A stretch of DNA of 64,000 bases from Zygnema cylindricum (lineage: Eukaryota > Streptophyta > Zygnematophyceae > Zygnematales > Zygnemataceae). Under the pieces are notes generated by a model. That model had not been told where the DNA came from. It did no database searches and saw only the letters and a program-made list of their open reading frames with translations. This document shows, piece after piece, positions 30,983 to 41,264 of this stretch. Every line of letters begins with the position of its first letter. The stretch's first letter is position 1. The position numbers and the translations under genes were made by a program. Where the stretch lies: contig JBBHKE010002111.1 of assembly GCA_037447655.1 (NCBI GenBank), positions 1 through 64,000 on the forward strand, written 5' to 3'.

Positions 30983-32491
30983 ATGACTTGTCCAGAAAGA
31001 AACCGGTGGAAGACAGCCATCAATGAGGAGATGGCCTCAATCATGGCATCCGATACTTGGGAGCTGGTGGATTGTCCACCTTACCGAAAACCAATCGGTT
31101 GTAAGTGGGTTTTCAAATTTAAACTGAACCCAGAGAATACAATCGAGCGCTACAAGGCCAGATTAGTAGCAAAGGGATTTACACAAAAGGAGGGAATTGA
31201 CTGCGAGGAAACCTTTGCCCCGGTGGTCAGATTTCCCTCCGTCCGCATACTTCTCAGTTTAGCAGCAGCGGAAGACATATCAGTGCACCAGATGGACATC
31301 AAGACAGCCTTTTTGCATGGAGAATTGGAAGAGGAGATCTTCATGCGACAACCCGAAGGTTTTGTGGAGGAAGGAGAGGAGAGTAAGGTAAGCCGGCTGA
31401 TTAAATCTCTTTATGGTTTCAAACAGGCGCCTCGACAATGGAATAAGAAGCTTGATGAGTTTCTTACCGGTCTGGGATATATTCAGATCAGCTCAGATCA
31501 CTCAATCTATGTTTTCGAAGATGAGGAAGGTTTTATATTTATTTCAATTTATGTTGATGATTTGCTTGTTTTAAGTAAATCAATGGAAAAAATTAATAAA
31601 CTGAAAACCAATCTTAAGGGGAGATTTGAAATGAAGGATATAGGAGAAGCAAAATATATAAATAAAGCAATAGGGAACATGCTTGAAAACTTTCAAATGG
31701 ATAAAACTAATAGTTGTACAACTCAAATGGAGTTGAAGAAGGGAAGTGAGGGGAGTGAGGAAGAAGGAGTCATAGTCTTAGACGAGGAATTATCTCCTGA
31801 AGAACATAAGTTCATGCAGACTATTCCTTACAGCCAAGTGGTGGGAAGTCTAATCTATTTTATGAATTGTACCCGGCCGGATTTAGCTGCAGCTGTAGGA
31901 GTGCTGAGTAGAAGTCTAAATGCTCCCACTAAGAAGGATTGGGATGCAGCTAAGAGAGTCCTTAGATATTTGATAGGAACTAGGGATCTATGGTTGCATT
32001 TCGGTGGGGAGAGAACTGACATCACTACTTGGAGTGATGCCAGTTATGGTGATGCTCCGATGAGGAGATGCACTTCTAGATATGTATTATATGTGGGTGA
32101 TGGGGCTTGCTGTTGGAGTAGTAAACAGCAAAAGGTTATTGCTCATTCCACCATGGAGGCTGAGTATATGGCCTCTTGCTGTGCTGTAAAAGAATTGATG
32201 TGGGTCAAGTCTTTACTTGGTGAACTTGGTCATCTTAAGAGTGGTGTGCAGAAAATATTTTGTGATAATCAGGCAGCAATTGCTATTTCTGCCAATCCTA
32301 AACATCATTTTAAAGCCAAACATATGGACATTAGACTCAGCTTTGTTAGAGAGAAAGTAGAAAATAAAATAATCAGTTTAGAGTACCGACCAGATAGTGA
32401 GATGGTAGCAGATATGATGACCAAACCTGTGCCTTCCCCTAAGCTAATTTTCTGCAGGGAGAAGTGTGGTCTGAAATTAAAGATTGACTAG
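30983..32491 (+). CDS. R8 reverse transcriptase and RNase H, open
   Basis: 502 codons without a stop, the longest intact RT-RNase H in the window. [42 protein letters not shown] and I-Y-V-D-D-L-L-V-L-S (YVDD 31550-31561). An in-frame deletion of about 20 residues follows G-E-A-K-Y-I, removing the L-G-I-Q-x-E-R-D to Q-K-E segment. RNase H: S-D-A-S-Y, M-E-A-E-Y, C-D-N-Q, V-A-D-M-M-T-K-P. Ends with TAG 13 bases before the LTR. Confidence 0.92.
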   Translation: MTCPERNRWKTAINEEMASIMASDTWELVDCPPYRKPIGCKWVFKFKLNPENTIERYKARLVAKGFTQKEGIDCEETFAPVVRFPSVRILLSLAAAEDISVHQMDIKTAFLHGELEEEIFMRQPEGFVEEGEESKVSRLIKSLYGFKQAPRQWNKKLDEFLTGLGYIQISSDHSIYVFEDEEGFIFISIYVDDLLVLSKSMEKINKLKTNLKGRFEMKDIGEAKYINKAIGNMLENFQMDKTNSCTTQMELKKGSEGSEEEGVIVLDEELSPEEHKFMQTIPYSQVVGSLIYFMNCTRPDLAAAVGVLSRSLNAPTKKDWDAAKRVLRYLIGTRDLWLHFGGERTDITTWSDASYGDAPMRRCTSRYVLYVGDGACCWSSKQQKVIAHSTMEAEYMASCCAVKELMWVKSLLGELGHLKSGVQKIFCDNQAAIAISANPKHHFKAKHMDIRLSFVREKVENKIISLEYRPDSEMVADMMTKPVPSPKLIFCREKCGLKLKID

Positions 32492-32504
32492 AAAATAAGG
32501 GGAG
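32492..32504 (+). other. R8 polypurine tract
   Basis: AAAATAAGGGGAG adjacent to the 3' LTR start TGTAG. Confidence 0.85.
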
Positions 32505-33553
32505 TGTAGAAATTAATGGTTTTTAAGTATTTTCTAGGTCTGAATAGAAATAAAGAAGCCGAGGCAGTCTACCTCTAACTTCTCTCTCCAACTCTCAAAC
32601 TTGTCGCAGTCACTGAGAAATTGGAGAGGAAGCTAGAGCCATGGCTACCTAGGCTATCCTGAGGTTTACGGGAAATTTATATTAGTTAGGGTTTATTTAT
32701 TTAAAATAATTGTGCCGGCGACACGAATTGATCCTTGTACCTACAGGCCGGCAGACAGGAAGTAGCCGGTAGCCTTATCCGTTAACTCTAGGAATAACAT
32801 TACGTAGTATATAGTTTTTATAGTTATTTAAACATATAAACGTAGGATAAATCATTTAACTGTAATTGTTTGTGGTATACCTAGATCCGGTAATGTATAA
32901 GTACAGAATATGGTACGAGCAAGAAATCAATACCGCGCATTTATTTCTTAAGTGAAACGAATAGCGCGCATGTATTTATTACAGCTACGATTAAATTGGA
33001 TTCTAATCGGACGGCCGGAATTAGCGCCGAGATCGCGAAAGAAGATTTTGGCGGTTTGTGGCCATCGCGACATCGGATGACGCGTGGCGTAATTACATTG
33101 GATCGTGGAATCTCCGGAGATTATGGCACCGAATCCGAATATGACATGTGTCGACATTTAGGCCATGTCGTACAATGTTCGTACATAAAGTACACCAGCA
33201 GCTGTACTTTTGCGTACGGAACTGTATTCTGATTGGTTCCGTACATTAGTAGATAGAGTCTGTGAGAGAGATAGGACTTAGAAAAATTAGAAGATAGGAC
33301 CCTCTCTCCCAGAGAGCTTTTGTACAAAAGGTCAACTTTGATCCTCCATAACTTACTGCTCAGGGGACCAAATTCATAGATTCATTTTGCTATCGACCCA
33401 GGGGAGTCTTGCCTTCACAGGGGTGCAGGTGGTCAGAGTGTTTGTCTGCCAGGGTGACACTTATTCTTGCTGAAACACAAAGGGGTCAAGATTATCCTAG
33501 AGGATTCTTGAAAGCTGTCCACTCTGTGGACTTATGGAGGTCTCAGAGTTTCA
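32505..33553 (+). repeat. R8 3' LTR
   Basis: 1049 bp, close match to 27164-28220 with a few small indels. Ends ATGGAGGTCTCAGAGTTTCA, keeping an intact leader ATG at about 33533. Confidence 0.92.
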
Positions 33554-34301
33554 AATTAAACTCGGGCATAATGGTTAGTGAAAGCTTAGAGTCAGGGGAG
33601 GAAGAGTTTATGGCTACAAAGCCATAGAGACAGGTAGTGGGGAGTCTTATTTATTTTATAAACTGTATGAGACCTGATATTGCTGCAGATGTAGGAGTCC
33701 TAAGTAGGAGTCTTTAAAATCCTAAAAAAGGAGATTGGGGAGCAGCAAAGAGGGTTCTGAGATACCTAGTAGGTACCCGAAACCTCAAGCTTATACTCGG
33801 AGGAGGAGAGGTAAACTTACAGACTTGGAGCGATGCCAGCTATGGAGATATGCCAAGCCGGAAATGAACAACCGGTTTCATTCTAAAAATTAGGAATGGA
33901 ACTTGCTGCTAGAGCAGCAAATTACAGAAGGTCACGGCTCAGTCCACGATGGAGTCATAATATATGGCAGCCCGTTTTGCCCTCAAGGAACTCCTATGGG
34001 TAAAGGCCACTTTGCACGAACTTGGGTATATGCAAAGTGGTCCTCAGGTTATCTAGTGTGACAAGCAGGCAACAATTGCCATTGCCTCTAACCCTTGTCA
34101 TCATTTTAAAAGAAAACATATGGATGTCAGACTACATTTTGTGAGAGAAAATGTACTTGTTAGAGTGATAAAAATGAGTTATTTACCGGATGAAATGATG
34201 GTGGCTGATATGCTGACTAAAGCTCTTCCAGCTCCTAAGTTAAAGTAATGCAGTGTGTCTATTGGGTTGAGTGAGTTAGTGAGTCTAAAGATTTAGGGGA
34301 G
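33554..34301 (+). pseudogene. R7 RNase H, after R8
   Basis: Resumes the R7 frame after the AATTA duplication: V-V-G-S-L-I-Y-F-I-N-C-M-R-P-D-I-A, R-V-L-R-Y-L-V-G-T-R, W-S-D-A-S-Y-G-D-M. Several nonsense codons are present (for example in R-K-x-T-T-G). The end lacks the usual C-R-x-x-C-G context. The polypurine tract TTTAGGGGAG lies just before 34302. Confidence 0.85.
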
Positions 34302-35297
34302 TGTTGAAATAAGAAATCTTAATACTCATTAAACAGAGCTGTGAAGAGAGATCAAGTACTTAGAATATTTTTGTTCTAGGTAAGTTGTAATACTTACCTC
34401 ATTTAGTGTGACAGTAGCAGTAGTACTTTTGAGTGTATTGTACATTTGCAGGGACACGCGTCAAAAAATGAACATCATACGGGTTTTTCGGAAAGGCGCC
34501 GACACACTTTACCACGCGTCACACATCGAACGAATACTGTTGAAGAATCGGACGGACGGAGACTCAAACGATTGTCCGCGAAGATAGTGGTACAACATTC
34601 AACGACGACGATAGATGTGAATCGAGTGAACGGACGAGATTCACGTGGGACCACAAAATGACTCATCACTTTGTACGAGCTTAGGTGACTTGGTGCACTT
34701 GATCAACAGTAGCTGGACGCTAGCATCCACCGCTGACTAAGCACCTTGAACACTACTGTACGTGAATCAATTTGCATATTTGAAACACAGTAGTTTTTAC
34801 TTAGCGGATTAGAATGTAGTGTTCCACTAAGTATATTTTTGTCTAGTTGTCAAATAGGGTTTGGACGTACTCACAATACAAATAGCGTACTGGTTAGGTA
34901 CCTTGTCGTAGTGTAGTACAGTACTGCTGTTCCAGGTGTAGACATCGGATTAGTTAGTTTTCAGTAGATACTCCCTATGAGTTTTAAGTTAGGACTTAGC
35001 CAAAATTGTAACAATCCAGTATTGAGATCTAACGCTCTAAGGGATAGTTTTTGGGAAACTTCCAAGTGTTACATCTTATGGTTTACTGGTTCAATCGGAC
35101 TCTAATAATTGGGAATTGATAGAGTGTATGTGATATTTTATTAGTGTGGATTTTGGTGTTATTTGAACACCTCAAGTGATTTCTGTGTTATATCAAAGGT
35201 TGTTGTTTGATAGGTTCTGGTAGCTTTTGCTGAAGTCTATGTCTACATCTACTACTACTGGTGGTCCTCCACCTGCAATTGTGGTTGTAGAATAACA
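34302..35297 (+). repeat. R7 3' LTR
   Basis: 996 bp, close to 22765-23757. CACGTG at 34642-34647. Encodes the same leader start at about 35239, with a stop just before the terminus (GTAGAATAACA). Confidence 0.92.
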
Positions 35298-36743
35298 TAA
35301 ACTAAAGCTGAACCCAGATAATACCATTGAGAGATATAAGGCTCGATTGGTAGCAAAGGGGTTCACCCAAAAGGAGGGGATTGACTATGAGGAGACTTTT
35401 GCTCCAGCTGTTCGGTTCCCATCAGTAAGGATTCTCCTCAGTCTGGCAACAGCGGAAAACATGGAAATACATCAGATGGATACTAAGACTGCCTTTCTTA
35501 ATGGTGAGTTAGATGAAGAAATTTTCATGAGGCAACCAGAGAGGTTCTTGGAGAAAGGAGAAGAGGGAAAAGTTTGAAGGCTCATAAAGTCTTTATATGG
35601 ACTGAAGCACGCTCCCCGACAGTGGAATAAGAAACTAGATGAGTTTCTCACCCGTCTATGATATATCCGGATCAGCTCTAACCATTCGATCTATATGTTT
35701 GAAGAATGTTGTGATTTTCATTGCAATTTATGTGGATGATCTGATGGTGTTAAGTTATTCTTTGGAAAAGATCAATAAGTTAAAGAATGATCTTAGAAGC
35801 AGATTTGATATGAAGGATTTAGGGGAGGCAAGGTATATTTTGGGAATCCAAATGGAGAGAGATAGGGGGAAAAAGGTTATCAGACTTAGTCAAAAGGAAG
35901 CAATAGGTATCATACTTGAGAAGTTCCAGATGGAAAAGGCAAACAGTTGTACCACTCCCATGGACTTGAAGAAAATAAGTGATGGGAGTGTACAAAGAGG
36001 AGTGATAATCTTAGATAATCAAATGAGTCCAGAGGAGAGAGAGTTTATGAAGTCTATTCCTTATAGACAGGTCGTAGGAAGTTTGATCTACTTTATCAAC
36101 TGTACAAGGCAGAACATAACGGCAACAGTAGGAGTCCTCAGTAGGAGTCCTCAGTAGGAGTCTTAACCATCATAGGAAGAGAGATTGGGAGGCAGCCAAG
36201 AGAGTCATGAGATATTTGGTAGGAACCAAAGAGTTATGGTTGCATTTGGGAGGGGAGCACACTGATATCACTACTTGGAGTGATGCTAGTTTTAGGGATG
36301 CAACTATGAGAAGATGCACTTCTACGTATGTGTTGTATGTGGGGGAAGGTGCTTGCTGTTGGAGTAGTAAGCAACAAAAGGTGGTTGCTCAATCTACTAT
36401 AGAGGCTGAGTATATGGCCTCTTGTTTTGCTGTGAAAGAGTTGATGTGGGTTAAGTCCTTGTTGCAAGAATTGGGGTATACGAAAGAGGGAGTGCATGAA
36501 GTTTTTTGTGATAATCAAGCTGCCATTGCTATTGCAGCCAATCGAAAACCTCATTTCAAGGCTAAACATATGGACATAAGATTGAGCTTCGTGAGGGAAA
36601 AGGTTCAAAATAAAATTGTAAATCTTGTGTATAAATCCGATGAAGAAATGGTGGCTAACATGATGACCAAACCTGTGCCCTCTCCCAAATTAAAATATTG
36701 TAGGGAAAAATGTGGATATAAAGAAAAGTTAAAATTAGACTAG
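35298..36743 (+). pseudogene. R3 RT and RNase H, after R7
   Basis: Resumes RT at [14 protein letters not shown]. Open to TGA at 35575-35577, then a second frame from 35639 with I-A-I-Y-V-D-D-L-M-V-L-S (YVDD 35729-35740) and the Q-K-E-A-I-G block. A short GTAGGAGTCCTCA repeat near 36128-36155 disrupts the frame. RNase H is open at 36207-36743 with W-S-D-A-S-F, I-E-A-E-Y, C-D-N-Q; the last motif reads V-A-N-M, Asp to Asn. Confidence 0.88.
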
Positions 36744-36756
36744 AAAATAAGGGGAG
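36744..36756 (+). other. R3 polypurine tract
   Basis: AAAATAAGGGGAG before TGTTGAAATAACTAG. Confidence 0.85.
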
Positions 36757-37754
36757 TGTTGAAATAACTAGTTCTTGGGTATTTTCTAGGTCTAAATAGA
36801 TTAGCGAAAAAAGATAAGAAAAGTGCAGGCAGCCTGCCTCTATCTATTCTCTCTTGCCCCCATACTTGTTGTAGTCACTAAAGGAGAGAGAGATTGATGG
36901 AGCCATGGCTGCCTCCGCTCCATAGGCAGGACTAAAGAGTGACTTAAGTCACTCTCAACAAAAGGTTGAGTCTGATAGGACTCGAACCTCCGACCGGCAG
37001 AGCGTAGCGTAGGCGTTAACTCTAACCAATCTGTCGTAGAAGTCCGTTAGGATACATAGGATTTGATATTTATTTAAACTTGTGTATGGTCTTAAAACCG
37101 ATTAACTAAAATATGAACAAAGGAACATAGAACTAGTCAAAGTTTAATGAGGACCTCATTTTGCACGAAACAAATGAATCGGACATTTTTTTCGAGACTA
37201 AAATTCAGTGTCTGATTTAATCCTACGGCATACATCGCTGTCGGGATCCCATAATGGTCACTTTGGTGTTTATGGATGTGGCATGACCTAGGGCCACGTG
37301 GAGGGATAACATTTGGTCGTAGGAATTCCGGGGAGCGTACGGAAGAGTGAAAGAATGACACGCGTCCACTCAGCGGCCTTGTTGTGCACAAGCCGTACAG
37401 AAAAGAGATCGGCCGTAGTACCTTTCTATACTTTACAGTTATGTGATTGGGTCGTACATTAGTAGATAGGGGTTGTGAGACGGAAGTATGACTTAACATA
37501 TTTTTAGACAGTCACCTCACCTTTGGGAGCTTTGTATTAATTGACATCTTTGCCACCTCATAACTTATCGGCTGGTTGGTTGTTTCAGTGATTCTTTTTG
37601 CTACGGAATCAAGGGAGTCCACGCTGCACAAGGGTGTAGTCAGATTGTCAGTTTGCCCTCTTGGCCAGCAGTGGTTGTGGCTTGAAGTGGGTTAGTTAAA
37701 AGCTATCTAGAGGCTTCCTAAATTCTGTAGTCGAATGGAGGACACATAATTGCA
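36757..37754 (+). repeat. R3 3' LTR
   Basis: 998 bp ending GGACACATAATTGCA. G-box CCACGTGG at 37294-37301. The leader ATG near 37735 is followed by the sequence of R2 (TAAAG duplication), not by gag. Confidence 0.92.
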
Positions 37755-39045
37755 TAAAGAAGTGTATTAGATGAGCCGAAATAAACATTGCATCTTGTTG
37801 ATCACACATTTCATTTTGCATGCCACTTTTCATAAATCCGAGCTCTTGGAATAAGGATTTTATCCACCTCATCCATTTTTCATCCTAGCAAAATCCAATT
37901 TCCCGCTTGGAATTCCAACAGCTAGCCCCATCCCCAATCTGCAACACTTACCCAGATGATAACCCTTTAACATGCACATCTCTATAAGTGATATCACACC
38001 AAGTAGTGATGTCAAGTCCACCCTGCCCCAAATTGATCCAGAAACCACTATTCCCTACTAAAGTTCTCATAAATTCTACATCTTCTCCACTTAAATGATT
38101 ATCTATAATAATTACCCCATTTTCTAATTTTTCCCCACTTCCCCTTTTCAGATCGATATGAGTATTTTCACTATCACTTTTCATTTTGATTCCCAACAAA
38201 TATTTCTCCTCCCCTAAACCTTTCATTATATTTTACTTTTCTCCCCTATCTTTTGAAGCCCACTTTTCCCCTTTCCTCGCAATGCGTTGAAGTCTCCTCT
38301 TTCGACCATTTTTGTGTCTCCAAAATATCTATGAAAATATCCTCAATATTTTGATTTTTCCTTTTTTCAATTATGGATCCTAGATCTAACTTTGTCATTT
38401 TTAAATCATAAAATCTACATTCCTTGACATCTTCAACATATTTAACTCCCTCAAATACCTTGTTTCTCTTTACTTCCCTTATACCTCCAAAAGCACACTA
38501 TTGCCTTTGTGGAATTTTTGTGTGCTTTTCTCTCTTCTCTATACTACCTATGTGGAGAAGTTCCTTAATGTCATCATTTTGTTTCTCCTCTTCCCCTTCT
38601 TCCTCCTCATTCACATTCCACCTTCTAATTTCTTCCAACTTAGGTCATTCCGCCATATATTGACATGGTTCCTTACAAAAGAAACAAATTTTTCCTTTGA
38701 AAGCCCCCATTTCTTTTCCCCTTCCTCTCTTTCCTCCGAAGTTCCGATAAGGTTGATCTTTATCACGCTTCTGACAATCACCTCCATTCCTCTTATCATG
38801 CTTCCGCCAGTCACCACTAGCTGTCAGTACATTCAACCTATCACTTCCCCTACGAAGTTTCAAAGTGCTTTCCCTCTCAAGAATCATCCCCATAGTAGTG
38901 CTCCAATTCCATGCGGAGTAATTCATTTCATGCATGCGGTTAATGATGTTTTTGTACTCATCTAGAAGTTTCATGATTAGTGTGTTAATATTTCTGACCT
39001 CACATTCTACATATCCACACTAGCAAACTCAAGATATAATGCAGC
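37755..39045 (-). pseudogene. R2 gag middle, linker and RNase H remnants
   Basis: Minus strand, from right to left: Gag C-terminal part 38974-38645 (M-K-L-L-D-E-Y-K-N-I-I-N-R, L-K-L-R-R-G-S) with a knuckle C-F-F-C-K-E-P-C-Q-Y-M-A-E, in which the His ligand is Gln; a fragment of the integrase-RT linker about 38460-38380; the end of RT (E-E-K-Y-L-L-G-I-K-M) and RNase H scraps 38226-37760 (I-T-T-W-C-D). Protease, integrase core and YVDD are missing. The last five bases, GCAGC (39041-39045), form the R9 target duplication. Confidence 0.75.
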
Positions 39046-39870
39046 TGTTGAAATCACTAGATTTATGGGAGATATTTTCTAGGTCTTAATTAAAATAAAA
39101 ATGAAAAGCAAAGGCAGTCTGCCTCCACCTTCTCCCTCTAGCCCCCATACTTGTTGCAGTCACTGAAGGAGAGAGAGGGCGGTGGAGCCATGGTTGCCTT
39201 AGCCTTATAGGCAGGGCTTAAGAGTGACATAAGTCACTCTCAACCAAAAGGGTTGAGTCCGGCAGGACTCGAACCTCCGACCAAGAGGGCGAGGCATAGC
39301 CGTCAACCCTTACCAGTCTGTCGTAGTAGTCCGTTAGGATACATAGGGATTGACAGCTATTTAAGCAATATATAGACGACTAATCCGATTAACGGAATTA
39401 CAAAAAGGATACATAGAAACCAGTTGGGGAACTAAGTGCGCACAAAACAAATGTACCGGACATTTGTTTTTTAACGGCTGGGAATTAAAGCCGGTTTGGA
39501 TCCAACGGCCCGCACCATCGCCGGGATCCCTGAATAGCCGTTTTGGGGGTTTGCGGATGTAACATGACCTATCGACACGTGGCAAGATATCATTGGGAAG
39601 CAAGAATCCCGGGGAGCATAAAGGCAAGTCCAAAAGAGACAAACGTCCACTCCATGGCCTTGTCGTACACTAGCCGTACAGAAAGTACATCGGCCATAGT
39701 ACTTCTCTGTACTGAACAATCTTCTGACTGGTTCGTACATCAGTAGATAAGGGTTGTGAGAGGGGTTTAGAACTTAGAGGATTGAGGAGGTAGCCGCCTC
39801 TCTCCCAACAAGCTTGTATATATATTGGCATCTTTGCCACTTGAAAATTAATCGCCTGGTAAGGCGTTTT
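39046..39870 (+). repeat. R9 5' LTR, part 1
   Basis: 825 bp up to the R10 insertion (duplication GTTTT 39866-39870). ACACGTGG at 39575-39582, TATA box around 39818-39826. Confidence 0.92.
39665..39738 (+). promoter_or_regulatory. GTAC-dense promoter block in R9 5' LTR
   Basis: Six GTAC tetramers (39665, 39676, 39685, 39699, 39709, 39735) in 74 bp, about 80 bp before the TATA box. GTAC is the core site of plant SBP/SPL factors, including copper-response elements. That these factors bind here is inference. Confidence 0.5.
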
Positions 39871-40579
39871 TATTGAAAAGTAAGCTTTAGTAAGTCTTAG
39901 AAATTTGAGTCTAGGACTTAGAATATTTTTAGAATACCAACTGTTGAATATAGACCAAATTTAGTGTGGATTTTTTATAGTATCTACACGAATTGATATC
40001 TTTAAGTTAATTAGTGTGTAGGGCCGCGAATGAATGCAGACGTGATAAGAATCATCCGGATTTTTAGGGTATAGATATTGTTAGTGGACAATTCTGGTCC
40101 AAACACTTAGATTTTTGTCAGTAGGGTGTCTAGTGAACCATGTACATACGTTTTTGATGTTTTCTAGATCTTTTAGATGTTTTAGATCTTTTAAGATGTT
40201 TTCGAGATCTTTTGAGTATTTAGTTCAATTAGGATTGATCAATTCTATACAGAATGTACATTCTACACAAGAATTAAGGAAATGAGAGCATTGAGTGCAG
40301 TTTAAGGTGTTTTATGCTCTATTGTCTCTAATTTGCTTGTAGTACATGTTTGTTTGGTTGAAATACCTCTTTCGTTTGGAGTTACATATCTTACACTATA
40401 GATTTAGTCTTCTAGGCATATTTCTTTGGGTTTGCTTCCGCTAAAATGTCTGATAATGGCTCAGCTCCTATTGCAAGTGCTCCTATTAGCCCTAGTGCTC
40501 CACCTGCTCCTGCTGGTGGAAGTGTGACTCCTAGTGGGAGTGGATCACAGCCGAGTCTTAATGCCTTTGACCTACAACA
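39871..40579 (+). repeat. R10 5' LTR
   Basis: 709 bp. Contains a run of AGATCTTTT/AGATGTTTT words at about 40160-40215. The last 134 bp encode the gag start (ATG 40446) and a 45-residue Ser/Pro/Ala-rich leader. Confidence 0.95.
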
Positions 40580-41264
40580 GGTTATGGGCCCACAGCCCAA
40601 ATTGCCTATTTTTGACGGAACTGACTTCTTATATTGGGAAGATATGTTGAGCTCATATTTCGAGGAGAGGGACTTGTCACCCATTGTGGAAGGAACAGCG
40701 GATGTGACTGCGCCGGATTGGAGAAAGAAGAATCTCCATTGCCTCAACGTCTTGAAGCATTCTATGACAAAAGATTTGGTAATGTCGTATCTTGAGATGA
40801 AGAAAGCATCTGATGTTTGGTTTAGTGTACGTGCTATGTATGTTCAGCTAGATGTTACCGTCGAGACAAACATAGCCACTCAGATTTTTGAATTTAAGTA
40901 ATCTGGAGGTAGTATGTCAGATCATTGTCATGCTATGAAAAGGTTGTTTCTTCAGAGTACTAGTGCAGGTGGGGACTTTTCACCACCTCAGCAGGCTATG
41001 TTGTTGATGAAAACTTTGCCCGATGAATATAAGGGAGCCATAGATAGGCTTAGGGCTATTCCACAGCGTCAATGGAACATAGCATTAGCAATTCAGCTTA
41101 TTTTGAGTGAAGAAGCTAACCAAATGTCACAAAGAGGTAGTAGTAAGTCTGTTCAGGCACTAGCTAACCAGTTTTCGGATTCTAAGATTGGCAGTGGCAG
41201 TGGTTGAGGTAGTGGTCCTAGAAGGTCACCATTAACCTGCTATTATTGTGATGAAAAAGGGCAT
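40446..41264 (+). pseudogene. R10 gag with two stops
   Basis: Gag starting inside the LTR. The leader M-S-D-N-G-S-A-P-I-A to D-L-Q-Q is followed by V-M-G-P, F-D-G-T-D-F-L-Y-W-E-D-M and the helical domain. In-frame TAA at 40899-40901 (in place of Tyr in the x-S-G-G-S-M block) and TGA at 41205-41207 (in a Gly/Ser stretch) interrupt it without frame change. The zinc knuckle at about 41240-41281 is intact, C-Y-Y-C-D-E-K-G-H-V-L-R-M-C. No other defect is visible. Confidence 0.92.
40580..40593 (+). other. R10 primer-binding site
   Basis: GGTTATGGGCCCAC immediately after the LTR end CAACA: 14 bases complementary to the anticodon arm of initiator tRNA-Met. It is translated as part of the segment Q-V-M-G-P. 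Confidence 0.85.

Larger units (their letters stand above)
27164..33553 (+). mobile_element. R8: E-type copia element inside R7
   Basis: 6390 bp, LTRs 27164-28220 (1057 bp) and 32505-33553 (1049 bp), start TGTAGAAATTAATGG, end GAGTTTCA. Flanking 5-mers AATCA (27159-27163) and AATTA (33554-33558), one mismatch. The R7 frame is continuous across it. Confidence 0.93.
22765..35297 (+). mobile_element. R7: C-type copia element containing R8
   Basis: LTRs 22765-23757 (993 bp) and 34302-35297 (996 bp), start TGTTGAAATAAG, 3' end AACAACA (mutated to AATAACA in the 3' copy). Perfect target duplication TAAAC at 22760-22764 and 35298-35302, lying within the RT codons of R3. The internal region is interrupted by R8. 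Confidence 0.95.
5342..37754 (+). mobile_element. R3: copia element carrying three nested insertions
   Basis: A-type element whose own sequence is 5342-6079, 12316-12474, 20204-22764, 35303-36756 and 36757-37754. It is interrupted by R4, R5 (with R6 inside) and R7 (with R8 inside). The 5' LTR pieces sum to 998 bp and the 3' LTR is 998 bp. Flanking 5-mers are ACAAG and TAAAG. Inserted into the RNase H tail of R2. Protease is deleted, and several stops and frameshifts make it dead. Confidence 0.85.

Noticed and set aside
38424-38965. Plus-strand open frames rich in Phe/Ser/Leu
   Set aside because: Antisense of the degraded R2 gag and linker; the composition is the complement of an acidic/basic coding stretch.
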